This document shows positions 1-10,780 of a DNA stretch of 64,000 bases, one piece after another. The first letter of the stretch is position 1, and each line of letters begins with the position of its first letter. The notes beneath the pieces were generated by a model. It saw nothing but the letters and a program-made list of their open reading frames with translations, had not been told where the DNA came from and did no database searches. The translations under genes and the position numbers were made by a program. Source of the stretch: Anastatus disparis (taxonomy: Eukaryota > Arthropoda > Insecta > Hymenoptera > Eupelmidae). Location: NCBI GenBank assembly GCA_017163975.1, contig JAFFSR010000316.1, forward strand, positions 3,260,001 through 3,324,000. Direction: 5' to 3'.

Positions 1-691
1 CTTTATTAATTTTTATTCCACAATTGATTTAGTTAATTATCAAATTTTCTCAAGGTATGGTGTTAGTTATCCAGTCAAATATTAATATTTTAGAATCTAG
101 CGATATACCATCTTTCAGCAACAAAATATCCCGTTTGAATCGTTTAAATATCCTAATTAGGAAAAAAGTTACTTCAGTGGTTGTGCTAGCGTAAGACTTA
201 CGCTAGCACAGCTATGGTTTCTCGGAAACAACTGGAGTAACAAAATCGTTTCCGGACGGAAATGGCAGCAATAAATTAGCATTAAAATATCCTTTATTAA
301 TTTTTATTCCACCCTTTGATTTAGTTAATTATCAAATTTTTTTAAGGTATGGTGTTAGTTATTTAGTCAAATATTAATATTTCAGAATCCAGAGATATAC
401 TATCTTTCAGAAAGAAATTAGCAACAAAACATCCCGTTTTAATCGTTAAAATATCTTAATCAGAAAAAAAGTTACTGTAGTGGTCGTGCTAGCGTAAGAC
501 TTACGCTAGCACAGCTATTGTTTCTCGGAAACGGCTGGGGTAACAAAATCGTTTTTGGACGGAAATCTCAGCAACAAAATATCACTACTATTATATTAAA
601 GTGAAGAATTAAGACTTTTTTTTACGTGAATATCTTTCGCATTATTGTCAAATACATACATACATATACACACGTGCAGCTTTAACATATA

Positions 692-1043
692 CAGTAGACT
701 CTTGATACAAGGGTATCGACGGGGCTGTAGAAGAAGAAATTTCTTGGAAATTCTCTTATAGAAAGAGTCTCCAACACGTTCGAGTTAAGAGTTACAGCTC
801 CACCCACTGTCTCGTAGTGTAAGTTTAATTTAACGTGCGTGTATACGAAGTAGACGCAGTAGCCACGCCTACTGATGCGTGTGGAATGGACTAGGGTTTT
901 TTTTGTTTAGCCATGTCTTATTCTATTGCTGTACTGTATCTCTCTCACTTTCATAGTTCGTGGGGCAACTGACATGCTTAGACTCAGTGGAGAAACAGCT
1001 CGGATTTTCTTATATCGCGATGCCTTGTATCAAGAGTCCACTA
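692..1043. mobile_element. Tc1/mariner/pogo-like MITE, 352 bp
   Basis: The terminal inverted repeats are about 21 bp: CAGTAGACTCTTGATACAAG on the left and the complement of CTTGTATCAAGAGTCCACT on the right, with a few mismatches. TA dinucleotides flank both ends (690-691 and 1044-1045), as expected for a TA target duplication. There is no ORF, so this is a non-autonomous element. It lies in the sequence that interrupts the 302-bp satellite. The exact outer base on the right is uncertain because it differs from the left end. Confidence 0.7.
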
Positions 1044-1045
1044 TA

Positions 1046-1475
1046 CATATACATATACACATACACACATACAATTATCCAAATATATAAACATACTCAT
1101 ATACACACACACATACTCATATACACACACACATACACAATATCCGTCACTCCGTCTTTCTATCTCCGTCTAAATTTCTCTATCTCCGTTTCTTCGTCTC
1201 CGCTTTGCCGCCTCCGTCTCTCCGTCATTCCGTCTCCGTCACTCTGTCTATGTCTCTCCGTATTCATCTCTCCATCTCTGCATTCGTCTCTCTGTCTCCA
1301 TCTTTCTGTCACCGTCTTTCTGTCTCCGTCTTTTTGCCTCCGTTCTTCCGTCTTTGCCTCTTTGTCCCCGTTTTTTCATCTTCGTTTTTTCATTTCCGTT
1401 CCCCCCGTCTCTCCGTTTTCGTCTCTCCATACCCGTCGCTCTGTCTTCGTTTCTCCGTCTCCTTTTCTCTATCTT
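1046..1475. repeat. Simple repeats: (CA/TA)n then pyrimidine-rich CCGTCTCT-type tract
   Basis: About 1046-1140 is a TACACA/CATATA microsatellite. About 1141-1475 is almost pure pyrimidine on the plus strand, a degenerate repeat of CCGTCTCT and TCCGTCTTTCTGTCT. Open frames across it (for example 960-1481 on plus) arise only because the repeat has few stops, and their Ser/Leu/Pro-rich composition is a repeat artefact. Confidence 0.85.
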
Positions 1476-2225
1476 AATTAGGAAAAAAGTTACTTCAGTG
1501 GTCGTGCTAGCGTAAGACTTACGCTAGCACAGCTATAGTTTCTCGGAAACGGCTGGAGTAACAAAATCGTTTCCGGACGGAAATGTCAGCAACAAATAAG
1601 GAACAAAATATCCTTTATTAATTTATATTCTACCATTTAATTTAGTTCATTATCAAATTTTTTCAAGGTATGGATTAGTTATCCATTCAAATATTAATAT
1701 TTTAAAATTCAGCGATATACCACCTTTCAGCAACAAATTAGATACAAAATATCCCATTTGAATCGTTAAAATATCGTAATCAGAAAAAAGTTACTGTAGT
1801 GGTCGTGCTAGCGTAAGACTAACGCTAGCACAGCCATGGTTTCTCGGAAACGGCCGAGTAACAAAATCGTTTTCGGACGGAAATGTCAGCAACATATTGG
1901 CAACAAAATATCCTTTATTAATTTTTATTTCATCCTTTAATTCAGTGAATTATCAAACTTTTTCAAGGTATGGTGTTAGTTATCCAGTCAAATATCATTT
2001 TAGAATCCAGGGATATACCATCTTTTATCATTAAATTAGCAAAAAAATATCCAGTTTGAATCGTTAAAATATCTTAATTAGAAAAAAGTTACAGCAGTCG
2101 TGCTAGTGTAAGACTCACGCTAGCACAGCTATGGTTTCTCCGAAACGGTTGGAGCAACAAAATCGTTTCTGGTGTAATAAATTAGCAACAAATTAGCAAT
2201 AGAATATGGTATAGATTAGATCGTT

Positions 2226-3638
2226 GCGTTTTAATGTTGCTGTGCCAGCGTAATAGATGTTAGGTTTAATTGCTTTTACTTTCATAAATACATGTGAGCA
2301 TTTATCTTGGTCTTTAAAAACGAGTGTTTTAATGGAATTATTATGCCTAGAAATGTAAAAATGTGAGCTTACAAGGTTCTCGGTCTGATAAAGCGAAGAA
2401 TCCTCTTGGGACTTGCAGGTCCGTATCGTACACGAAATCAGCTGGGCAGGCGTGGTTATTTCTATGCACGCCCGTCCTGAGACCCAAGAGAACAGTTGAG
2501 AGCGAATTGACCCAATTTCCTTTTTCAGCGTGACATCTGAGAGCTACTTTTAAGGTTCTATGCCATATTTTCACTAGACCAGAGGTCTAATGGAAAGATG
2601 GCATGGAGCCTTAAATCAATAGCGATAGCGATTGCTTAAATAGCAATATTAAATCAATAGCGATTTATTGGGATCTGACATGGGGGCGTGGTCTAAGCTA
2701 AGATGGCGTACCATAGTATACAATTTACATTGTCATATATGGAGCAAGTACCTGTTTTTGTTAATTATGAATATTTCTGTACTATTGGGCAGATACTAAT
2801 CCTACCAAACGTTATTTTATAAAAGATGAACAAGTTTTCAGAGCAGGACATATAATAAAATACGTTAAAAATAACAAAAATATCGGTGATATAATAACCT
2901 TTTCACGCAAGACATACAAGAACATACAAGTCGCATCAACGAACGCTTTCTGCTTGTATGCTACTATTCGTTCAGATTTTATCCACCAGAGAGCGTCTGG
3001 TCTATGTCAGATCCCAATAGCATGAAGCCTTAAATCAATAGCGGTTGGTAAGCGGTCGTTCTTATCCTAATACAACCCAAAAACTGAACCAAGCATTCAA
3101 ACAGTTCAGTTTCAAATTGTGCTCCTTGGTCTGTGGTAATAACCTCTGGTGCTCCAAATCTGGAAAATCAGTTATCTATAAATGCTCTTGCTACTGTTGC
3201 AGCAGTAGTGTCTTTAACTAGCATAGCTTCTGGCCATCTTGTATACCTGTCCACCATAGTGAGCAGATACTTATACCTATCACAACTTGGTAATGGTTCA
3301 ACAAGATCTATGTGTATATGAGAAAATCTCTCATCAGGTACCGTAAAATGTTCAGGTAAAAACTTATTAAGGCGGGACACATCACATTGCTGGCATTTCA
3401 AACATTCTTTGCACCATTTTGTGATATTACGGTGCATGTTTGGCTAGACAAATTTCTGCCTAATTAACACATCGGTTATTCCCGCACCAGGATGCGAATT
3501 CTGATAAAACAACGTAAAGGTTTCATTTCTTAACGCCTGTGGCACATATGGTCTAATGGTTTGAGCAAAAACGTCACAATAAACGGGTATATCATTTTCC
3601 CAAGAGCCTAAGAGGCTGTCTCTTATTCTTGAGAACAC
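2226..3638 (-). pseudogene. Gypsy-1 integrase (broken, with nested insertion)
   Basis: Integrase would join the element's cDNA to the host chromosome. The N-terminal zinc-binding region lies in 3638-3438, followed by KCQQCDVSRLNKFLPEHF and the core at 3437-3168 with HIHIDLVEPL (first Asp). VITTDQGAQFE (second Asp) follows, then RTTAYQP, where an insertion breaks the frame near 3050. The core resumes at about 2590-2347 with LVKIWHRTLKVAL, then VLLGLRTG and PADFVYDT. The usual VERWHR is VKIWHR here, so the catalytic Glu is replaced by Lys. The remaining C-terminus (KTLVFKDQDKCSHVF) can be read to about 2226 in another frame. It is inactive. Confidence 0.85.
2667..3018. mobile_element. MITE with ATTGGGATCTGACAT ends, inside Gypsy-1 integrase
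   Basis: The left end ATTGGGATCTGACAT (2667-2681) is an exact inverted match of ATGTCAGATCCCAAT (3004-3018). A weaker inner match follows (GGCGTGGTC versus GACCAGACGC). No ORF is present. It is flanked by a 22-bp near-direct repeat containing GCCTTAAATCAATAGCG (about 2608-2630 and 3021-3048), much longer than a usual target duplication. The insertion may therefore have been into an already repeated sequence, or the whole 2605-3045 block may be a larger insert. Confidence 0.7.
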
Positions 3639-3839
3639 TGAGCAACTCTTGGTTTTTAAGATTGCTTTTTACCCAGCAGTAATAAATCGAAGAGAGTAGG
3701 CATTTTGAAAGCTTCAACCCTAGTACAGAACTTATTTTCTATGAGGTTGTCTGACTTTGCAAGATCTTCAGCATTGATAATCTCTATTGAAGCTATACTT
3801 TCAATTTGTGACAACGTGTCAGCCACTGTATTGCTTTCC

Positions 3840-5200
3840 CCTTAAATATAACAAATTTTTGCGTTCAATTGTGCTGTATATGTTAGTTGGCGAATTTTAC
3901 GGGTACTAGCTTTCTCCAAGCTCTGCGTCCTAGCATATCTCAAAGGTTTGTGGTCAGTAAGTATATCAAATTGTCTAGTCTCGACAAAATAATGAAAACA
4001 CTTGACTGCCTCAAAAATAGCCGTGAGTTCGCGGTTATTTATTGCATAATTTAATTGCGCTGACTAGAACTTACGTGAGAAAAATGCAAGTGGCTTCCAC
4101 GCGCCATCAATAAACTGCTCTTATGCAGCACCCATTGCATAATTAGATGCATCTGCAACGATTCTAGTGCCAGCATCGTCGCAAGGGTAAAGTAAATTCG
4201 TTACATTAGCCAAATCCCTCTTGCTTTGCTCAAATGCTTCCTCACTTTCCGCATCCCAGATAACAGGACGCTTATTCTTCTTCTTACAACCTTTGAGGTG
4301 TTGATTCAACTATCTTTAGGTATTAGCAGCATTAGGAATACAACGTCTATAGAAGTTAATCATTCCGATGTATCTGCGGAGCTGGTCAATGTTCTGTGGC
4401 TTTGGGAAGTCCACAATGGCCTGAACTTTGCTCTGAGATGGCTTAAAACCATCCTTACTGATATTATGTCCCAGAAATTCTAATTTATTAACCCGATAGA
4501 CACATTCATCAAGATTTAATAGTAAGTGCGATTCTTCTAAACGTTTCAGGACAATATTAAGAGGCATCTCATGCTCTTCTTGGTTAGACGAGGCGATGAG
4601 TATGTCATCAATATAAACAAATACACAGTCTAATTCTCATAAAACTCGGTTAACGTGGCGCTGAAAAGTCTGAGCAGCCTTACGCAGACCAAAGGTCATG
4701 ACCTTATACCCAAACAAACCGAAAGGAATGATAACGGCTGACTTCGGTCTATCACAGTCTGCGACTGGTATTTGTTGATACGCTTTCTGGAGGTTCAAAG
4801 AGGAAGAAATAGTTTTCCTGCTCAAAAATTTTGGGAAATCGTGAAGGTGGGCACTGGGTACCTATCTGGTACTGTAACTTGGTTAAGTGCTCTATAATTT
4901 TAACAAATCCTACAAAAACCGTCCTTTTTGGGCACCATATGGGTAGGACTTGCCCACGGGCTGCTAGAAGGTTGACACACGCCAGTTTCGCACAACGATT
5001 TAAACTCAGCTTTCGCCGTTCGGAATTTGTCAGGATCCAATCTTCTTGCTTTTTTCGCAATAGGAGGGCCTGTAGTCTTAATATAATGTTGTACACTCCG
5101 GTCTTGTAGTCGTGCAGTTTGTTTCACTCCAAGTACCTTAGGGTATTTGTTAAGTACATGAGAGTAATTAATATTTGGTTCTATGACTGACACTTTACAA
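3840..5200 (-). pseudogene. Gypsy-1 reverse transcriptase and RNase H (broken)
   Basis: RT and RNase H would copy the element's RNA into DNA. The RT start (KYPKVLGVKQTARLQ, then KARRLDPDKF and SPWASPTHMVPKK) is at 5193-4900. SSLNLQKAYQQIPVA, PFGLFGYKVMTFGL and AAQTFQRHVNRVL follow in 4825-4637. VYIDDILIASS, the intact YIDD active-site box, sits near 4610-4580. The thumb and connection (LEFLGHNISKDGF, QLRRYIGMINFYRRCIP) are at 4567-4316. RNase H begins with RPVIWDAESEEAFEQSK and VADASNYAMGAA (4309-4121) and runs on, with further shifts, to about 3840. At least four frame changes make it non-functional. Confidence 0.85.
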
Positions 5201-5262
5201 TAATTAATTTCCTTCTCTATAGCATCGGCCGATCTAAGTGTCGTACCGTCTATAAGCTTCCT

Positions 5263-5595
5263 TTAATTCAAGTCAGGCAAAAGATGGTGGTATTTCAGTA
5301 CATGACCTTTAATAATAGGGTACGGCACATCAGTCACAATAAAATTCCAGTTTACAGTTCTGGAGATGCCAAGATCAAATTTGAGTAGTTCAGTGCCGTA
5401 AGTTTGTATTACGGTGCTGTTTGTAGCATATAACTTTATATTAGGAGTTTTATCTAGTTTGCGCGGTCCTCTAGAAACTAAAGAGACCTCAGCGCCGGTA
5501 TCAATTAATAATAGTTTACTACTATTTAAATCTTTAACTTGGAGGCGAATCCATTTAGAGCTTTCCACTGATACCTTCTTAACAGCGAAGTGCAC
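5263..5595 (-). pseudogene. Gypsy-1 aspartic protease domain
   Basis: A retropepsin-like domain of about 110 residues that would cleave the Gag-Pol polyprotein. The active-site motif is LLIDTGAEVSLVSRG near residues 30-45. It is followed by the conserved flap and second-strand region IKLYATNSTVIQTYGT and then FIVTDVPYPIIKGHVL, where related elements have PIIGADFL. The domain itself is open, but it is cut off by stops from gag upstream and RT downstream, so it belongs to a dead polyprotein. The counterpart in Gypsy-2 is at about 16886-17165. Confidence 0.85.
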
Positions 5596-7132
5596 TCGTT
5601 TCTCTGAGCTTTGTTTTTGCTATGGTTGCTGGATTTAAAACTGCCATAATGCTTGCAAAATTCAAAGCATTTAATGGCTTTATTACCAAAATTAAAATGA
5701 CCAGCAAATTTCTTTTTATTGCTCTCTTCAATTGGTTCATTCCTTTTATCTTTCTTGTAAACTTTATTTTCTTCACCTTTACTATTTACGTTTATTTTAC
5801 TTTCAAAGCTACCCTGCCTATGTGTCCTTTTTTCAAGGTTTTCAACTCTTTTTTCTATATCTGAAGCTACGTCTAAACTGGTGGATGCTTACGTAGAAAC
5901 TGCGTTTACTATATCCTTTATATGCAACATGGTTTCCCATGTTTTCTCGGCTGTTTCTATTCGCACGCTTACAGCCCAGGTGTGTGAATTTGGACCCATG
6001 TGTAGTAATAATTTGCTTGGGAGTTTTTCTCTCCAAATCTTTAATAGCGTTGACCTAGGGATACTATTCCCTGCCAGGTCTAATAATTTATCGAAGAAGA
6101 ATGATGGACCTTCCTTACACATTTGTTAGATCGTAAATAGTTATTCTAATTTTTTTTTCAAAAGACTAAGAATACTTTTTCAGGGTGGCTTCTTTTAACG
6201 CATGATATTTAACTCCCTGCGCTGCGGTTTTAATAACGAGCGAATTTAATGAGAAAATCATATTTTCACCTCTTCTTTCCATAGAGGCTGGAATTTTACT
6301 TCAAACGCAGAAGCTAGGCTCGAACCTTCTCCAATAATGATGGTAGGTTTATTCTGCAATGAAGCAGGAGCGACAATCGACGGCGCAAGATCATTATCAG
6401 GAGTTATCGGTTATTCGTATGTTTGTGCAACCACTGTTATGGCATTATTATTATTAGACACACTCTGAGGAGCATTACTAGAAGAAGTTGCTGCATCCAT
6501 CATTTGGCTGTTATTACTCTCGGTACCAGGATTGTTAGTATATTTTTTGCTTTATGTAAGCAATTTTAGTATCTCGGTGATGTCAACTAAAGATTCCTTG
6601 ACCATTGACAAACGACCGTCTAAGGTCAGTTTCTTATATTTATCTTTGAGTGGTTTGATTTTGGCGTTCGCGTTGTCGGTCGTTACACCCTGCAAACCTA
6701 AGTTGTCTTCTACATCGCTTGCATTATCGATATTATCTAAAAAGTTCGGAGGAGCCATCTTATACACAGTTTTATTTCTAGTCATAGACTGAGTATTTGC
6801 TGGGGGCGAATGTACTACTTTCGGCATACCTTAGCAACGCATGCTGAAATTGACATACCTGCGTCCAGAACCCACACTAACATATGGTCTGGAACGTCCT
6901 TTTCTAATTTATGCTTGCCGCCGTCTATTATAGCATTTAATTTTTCTAATGCCAATATCATTAGACTTTTATTCTCGGAGTGTTGTATTGCACAATCTGC
7001 CAGCGCTAATGCATTTCGAAGCTCTATGCGCGCTTCCTCTTCCGGGGTTCTCATGATTGTTTGGTGCGTTAATGATGATACAAAGCCCGCGGCTTCGTCA
7101 CGTTGATTCGGTTTATTCGTTTCTCCAGGCAT
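5579..7132 (-). pseudogene. Gypsy-1 gag (broken)
   Basis: This gag begins at an ATG at 7132 (MPGETNKPNQRDEAAGF) and continues in shifted frames at 6827-6552, 6122-5889 and 5776-5579. The 6122-5889 piece (GPSFFFDKLLDLAGNSIPRS, then WREKLPSKL) resembles the part of insect Gypsy Gag that precedes the nucleocapsid. The last part is Lys/Asn-rich and could be the remnant of the basic nucleocapsid. Gag would form the particle shell around the element's RNA. Assignment rests on position upstream of the protease more than on clear domain signatures. Confidence 0.6.
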
Positions 7133-8648
7133 TTTTTTTTTGTTTTACGCGACGTTTACGATCTTATATTTTATAATTTATTTATATGTCGATATATATA
7201 TTTTTTGTTATACTTTATTTGAGCGACATTCACTTTAATAATTAAACTTATAATTCACTCAAGTTAAAATAAAACTTTTTACAACGTAATGTTTGTAATA
7301 ATTAGTATTATTAAATGCTGAATGTAACCAAAATTGACTTTAGTAAAATCGATTATAATTCACGTGATTTAATTAGATTTTTACTTAACCATGCAGCTTA
7401 AGATTGGTGTTAATTAATATTGGTTTATAGTTAATTTAATAAAAAATTCACTTTAATAAAATCGAATACGGCTCAATCGAGCTAAGTTCAACATGCAACT
7501 TAATATTGATATTATAATTAGTTTATTCAGAATCCAATTTAATAAAGCACTGATAATTCATTTGAATAAAAATTCACTGTCAAGATTTTTCAACATGCAA
7601 TTTAATATTGATAATATAGTTAAATCGTGCTGTATTTACTTTAATAAAATTTAACAATAATTTGCTTGAATTAAATCAAAATTTTCGGACATGCAATTTA
7701 ATAATCATCATAATTTGAAAGTTTGCAGCAGGCGCGTGTTCCCTCGTAGGACGTATAAGGTATAAAAATAAAATTTACTTACCTTAGGATAGTGATGACA
7801 GCGATGTACACGTAGAACATCCTCTCGCTGTAATAGGTTTTGTAGTTAATGCCTCCTTCAGAAGTGATATCGACGTAGCTGTTTCTTGCAGATTTGGCTT
7901 CCTTCGTAGTACTGTTAAAGCTGCTTCTTGTAGATGTTGCTTCCTTCACAAGTGATGTTGTAGTTGTTTCTTGTAGATATATATTTTACTTCACAAATGA
8001 TACTGTAGTTGCTTCTTGTAGATATATATTTTCCTTCACAAGTAATATCCCACACTTAGCACCACTTTTTTATGTTACGTTTTCACGTTATTGATTTATT
8101 ATATTGTGGGTATCTTTTTATCACGACTAAGCTTGGTAAATCCAAGTAGTCAATTTGCGTAAAGGTAATTAATTAAATAAAATGATATTTAAAATAAACT
8201 GATTGATTTATTATTACGTTAATCGCGAGAGAGAGAAATGTCTACTGTACTACTGGTGTAAAATAGCTGATACGTCCTCGCTGCGTTGATCGTGTATTCG
8301 TGCTTCTCCATGCTCTGGTCGAGTTCCAGTAGTCTACATCTTTCTTGGTGCTGCAACGGGTCTAAATTGCCTGCTAATTTATGATTTAAAAAACAATAAA
8401 AAACCTTTTTCCCTTAACTACTCAGTCGATAAAAAAGATCAAAACTTTTTTATTTCATTTATCAATAATTAAATATATAATAGAAAGAATTAATTTGTAT
8501 ATTAATTGAAAACAATAAAGATAAATTAAATTTTAAACAACAAAAAGTTTCGATCTTTCAATATTTTTTCTTTATCTACTCAAATTCAAATTCAAATAAA
8601 AAGCGCGCCATAGGATGCCAGACTGGAGCGCGCGGCACACGAAGATAC
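7133..8648. other. AT-rich leader upstream of Gypsy-1 gag, with a short tandem repeat
   Basis: No gene is seen. About 7140-7700 is very AT-rich, with recurring motifs such as CATGCAATTTAATATTGAT. A four-copy tandem repeat of 42-45 bp lies at about 7879-8050 (consensus around TTGCTTCTTGTAGATATATA), with copies starting near 7879, 7921, 7964 and 8009. Its end, AATATCCCACACTTAGCACCACT at about 8045-8067, has the form of a tRNA 3' end (CCA) followed by CT, like the Gypsy-2 primer site. It could be the Gypsy-1 primer site, but no matching LTR pair was found. 8380-8600 is AT-rich filler. Confidence 0.45.
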
Positions 8649-8879
8649 TGTGGGAACTACCCAGGATAAGGAGAATCAGAGAGAGGTCTAAAAGCACACA
8701 AGATAAGTGTGTTAATATATTATATATATTTCAAGATGGTCAGTGTGACTGAGCACAAGGACCGTTGGAGCTAGACTGAATACAACGAAGTGGCTCGCTC
8801 GCTGTTACTCGCTTGTCTGTCTTGATGCCTGTGCAGAGGTGTTCGCATGTATACACTTATGTTTCTTAGTGCGCTTACA
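8649..8879 (-). repeat. Gypsy-2 3' LTR
   Basis: 231 bp, beginning TGTGGGAACTACCCAGG and ending GTGCGCTTACA on the plus strand, so it has TG/CA ends in both orientations. It matches 20405-20635 over its full length with about 7% difference. On the element's strand the sequence just before it (complement of 8880-8905, AGTAAAAGTTAGAGTAG) is purine-rich and may be a weak polypurine tract. Confidence 0.85.
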
Positions 8880-10780
8880 CTACTCTAACTTTTACTCCAA
8901 CAAAAAAAATGTTGTGTGGGTAATTTTTATTTTATGACAAGTACAAAAAGATGTATGTTGTGTTGCACTCATTCATTTATCACACGTTATGATATAAAAT
9001 CTATTTATCACATTAGAGGTTAACATTCCTCTTATCACAGCCAATGCCAAAATATTTACAAACATTTACAAAGTTAAAAAATCATTCTGCATACGATAAA
9101 TTCATCTCAATAATTCATCCCGATCATTCATACATTAACGCAGGGTTAGTATTCGCTTGGTTACAATATTTTTAGACAATACTTATTGATCGCAGAAAAA
9201 ATTTCTGAATTTAATATATATTTTTTAACCATAATTGCTTTATCACAGTAAGGCTTTTTATTTATTTACAATAATGACTATTTGTTCTATCACATTACAG
9301 TTTTTACTATCTGTAGCTTTTTCTCTCTTTTTTTTTTTTTAACAAACAAATGTTACTTGTTACAGTGAAGATTTTGCAGTTTGCAAGGACTCTATTTTAC
9401 AAATTATGTTGCATTACGCATTTTATATGATACAAGTTTTAGTCAGAGCATTTTTAAAATGTCTCATCATCTGTTATTGGTGGACTGAAAGTGCTGAGAA
9501 TGAAATTTAATTACAGTATAGTTATCAGTATATGGGCAATTTTCAAAAACTTTTTCATTTTAGTCACTCGATTTTTAACAATTCAAAAGTCTATAATACA
9601 AGTTTCTGGGGTGGCACACACTTCAGTAAAGGCTTAAATTACTAGTTTCTTAAAGTGGAATACGTAATTAAATTTTGGTATCGATTGGAATATTGCACTT
9701 CATGGTATATAATTTTATACTTCAAAAATTATACTTTTTTCATATTTTTCTACGTGTGTTTCTTGAGCTATAAAAAAGGTGCATGCTTTTGATCATTCTC
9801 AAATTTTCAGAGCATAATAAATACGGTAAAAACAAAAGTTTAAGCCTATCCTGGTACATGTGCCCTTCTTTATAAAACTGTTTGACTATTTTTAATTTAA
9901 ATATAATTTTTAGGTGAAAATTACACTTACATAAAAAATAGTCAAACAGTTTTATAAAGAAGGGCACATGTACCAGGGTAGACTTGAACTTTCGTTTTTA
10001 CCGTATTTATTATGCTCTGCAAATTTGAGAATGATCGAAAGCATGCTCCTTTTTTTATAGCTCAAGAAACACACATAGAAAAATCAGTTCCAATGTTTAT
10101 TTTACTCTAACTTTGGGAAAAAGTAATATTTTTACATGCTATAGCTACTAATTCGAAAGGATTGAAGCTCAGCTTTAATTTAAAAAAAGTTTCGAGCTTG
10201 TAGCTATCAACTATCAATGCTAAAGAACTATATGCGTTTAAAAATCTAGTTTATCTAACTTTAGCTTTCACCATATTTTATCATCTGAAAACTTATCCCG
10301 AAGTTTGAGCAAAATCCGTGATCCGGAGGTGTGACACTCTCCTAGTGAGTAATATGCAGTTGTCTAGTGCCATGATTGAGTGTAGCACTGAATGTGTAAT
10401 TAAATAAACAAATATTTGTTTAAGGTTTTATTTAGTGCACTTGACTGTTAAAAAAAGAAAAGTTATACATTGCATATTTTTCTAACCTTAGCTAGAATTG
10501 TCGTGTGACTCTAATATACATATGATATATTAATTAAAAATAAAAAATGAAAAGCTATTAATAAATGATTTTACTGAAAAAGGTGATGGAAAAAGAGGAT
10601 AATAAACGAAAAAGGTATAGAACTATTGCGCAATTTACAAAAAGGTTAGTTAAAAGTTGCGGCGAACTTGGGCTCGCGGATTTAATCTATGTTGTACCTG
10701 ACTTCAAAGCACTCGTAGAAGGTGTCTTTTTCTGCAGCTTCGCTCTTTGGTGTGATATATGCGCCAAAGTTTTCTATGTG
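8880..10780. other. Noncoding 3' part of Gypsy-2, with a 341-bp hairpin
   Basis: No ORF of note. 9744-10084 is a near-perfect inverted repeat: arms of about 150 bp (left starting ATTTTTCTACGTGTGTTTCT, right ending with the complement) around an AT-rich centre near 9898-9932. It is probably a foldback MITE, but its target duplication is not clear. A short Lys-rich ORF at 10565-10852 on plus overlaps the antisense of the leucine-rich region and is not supported. Confidence 0.6.

Larger units (their letters stand above)
1..2225. repeat. Tandem satellite, about 302-bp unit with a central palindrome
   Basis: Five copies of one unit are visible. Each is anchored on a near-perfect palindrome with 13-bp arms GTGCTAGCGTAAG and CTTACGCTAGCAC around a single A. 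The palindrome starts near 183, 486, 1504, 1806 and 2100, giving spacings of 303, 302 and 294 bp where copies are adjacent. After it comes a block containing TTTCTCGGAAAC and AAAATCGTTTCCGGACGG, then AT-rich sequence with CAGCAACAAATTAGC. The array is broken at about 585-1468 by unrelated sequence and ends where the Gypsy-1 pol remnant begins near 2226. A degenerate trace of the unit (GCTGTGCCAGCGTAAT) lies near 2240. No coding capacity is seen. Confidence 0.9.
2226..7132 (-). mobile_element. Gypsy-1: decayed Ty3/Gypsy LTR retrotransposon (internal region)
   Basis: Read on the minus strand, fragments appear in Ty3/Gypsy order: gag (7132 to about 5579), protease (5595-5263), reverse transcriptase (about 5193-4316), RNase H (about 4309-3840) and integrase (3638-2226). 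Every domain is split by frameshifts or stops. The 3' end is lost where the 302-bp satellite begins near 2225, so no 3' LTR is present. No sure 5' LTR was found upstream of gag. It is clearly related to Gypsy-2 at 8649-20635, sharing domain order and similar motifs, but at a distance. A MITE lies inside the integrase. Confidence 0.85.

Noticed and set aside
960..1481. 173-codon Ser/Leu-rich frame
   Set aside because: Lies over CA and CCGTCT simple repeats. Other frames there are equally open.
1..2225. CRISPR array, because of regularly spaced palindromes
   Set aside because: The whole unit including the 'spacer' is repeated. This is a eukaryotic satellite with a 302-bp period.
8649..8879. 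Assigning this LTR to Gypsy-1 as its 5' LTR
   Set aside because: Its low-coordinate flank lacks a primer site, and it matches the tRNA-Trp-associated LTR at 20405-20635 in full length.
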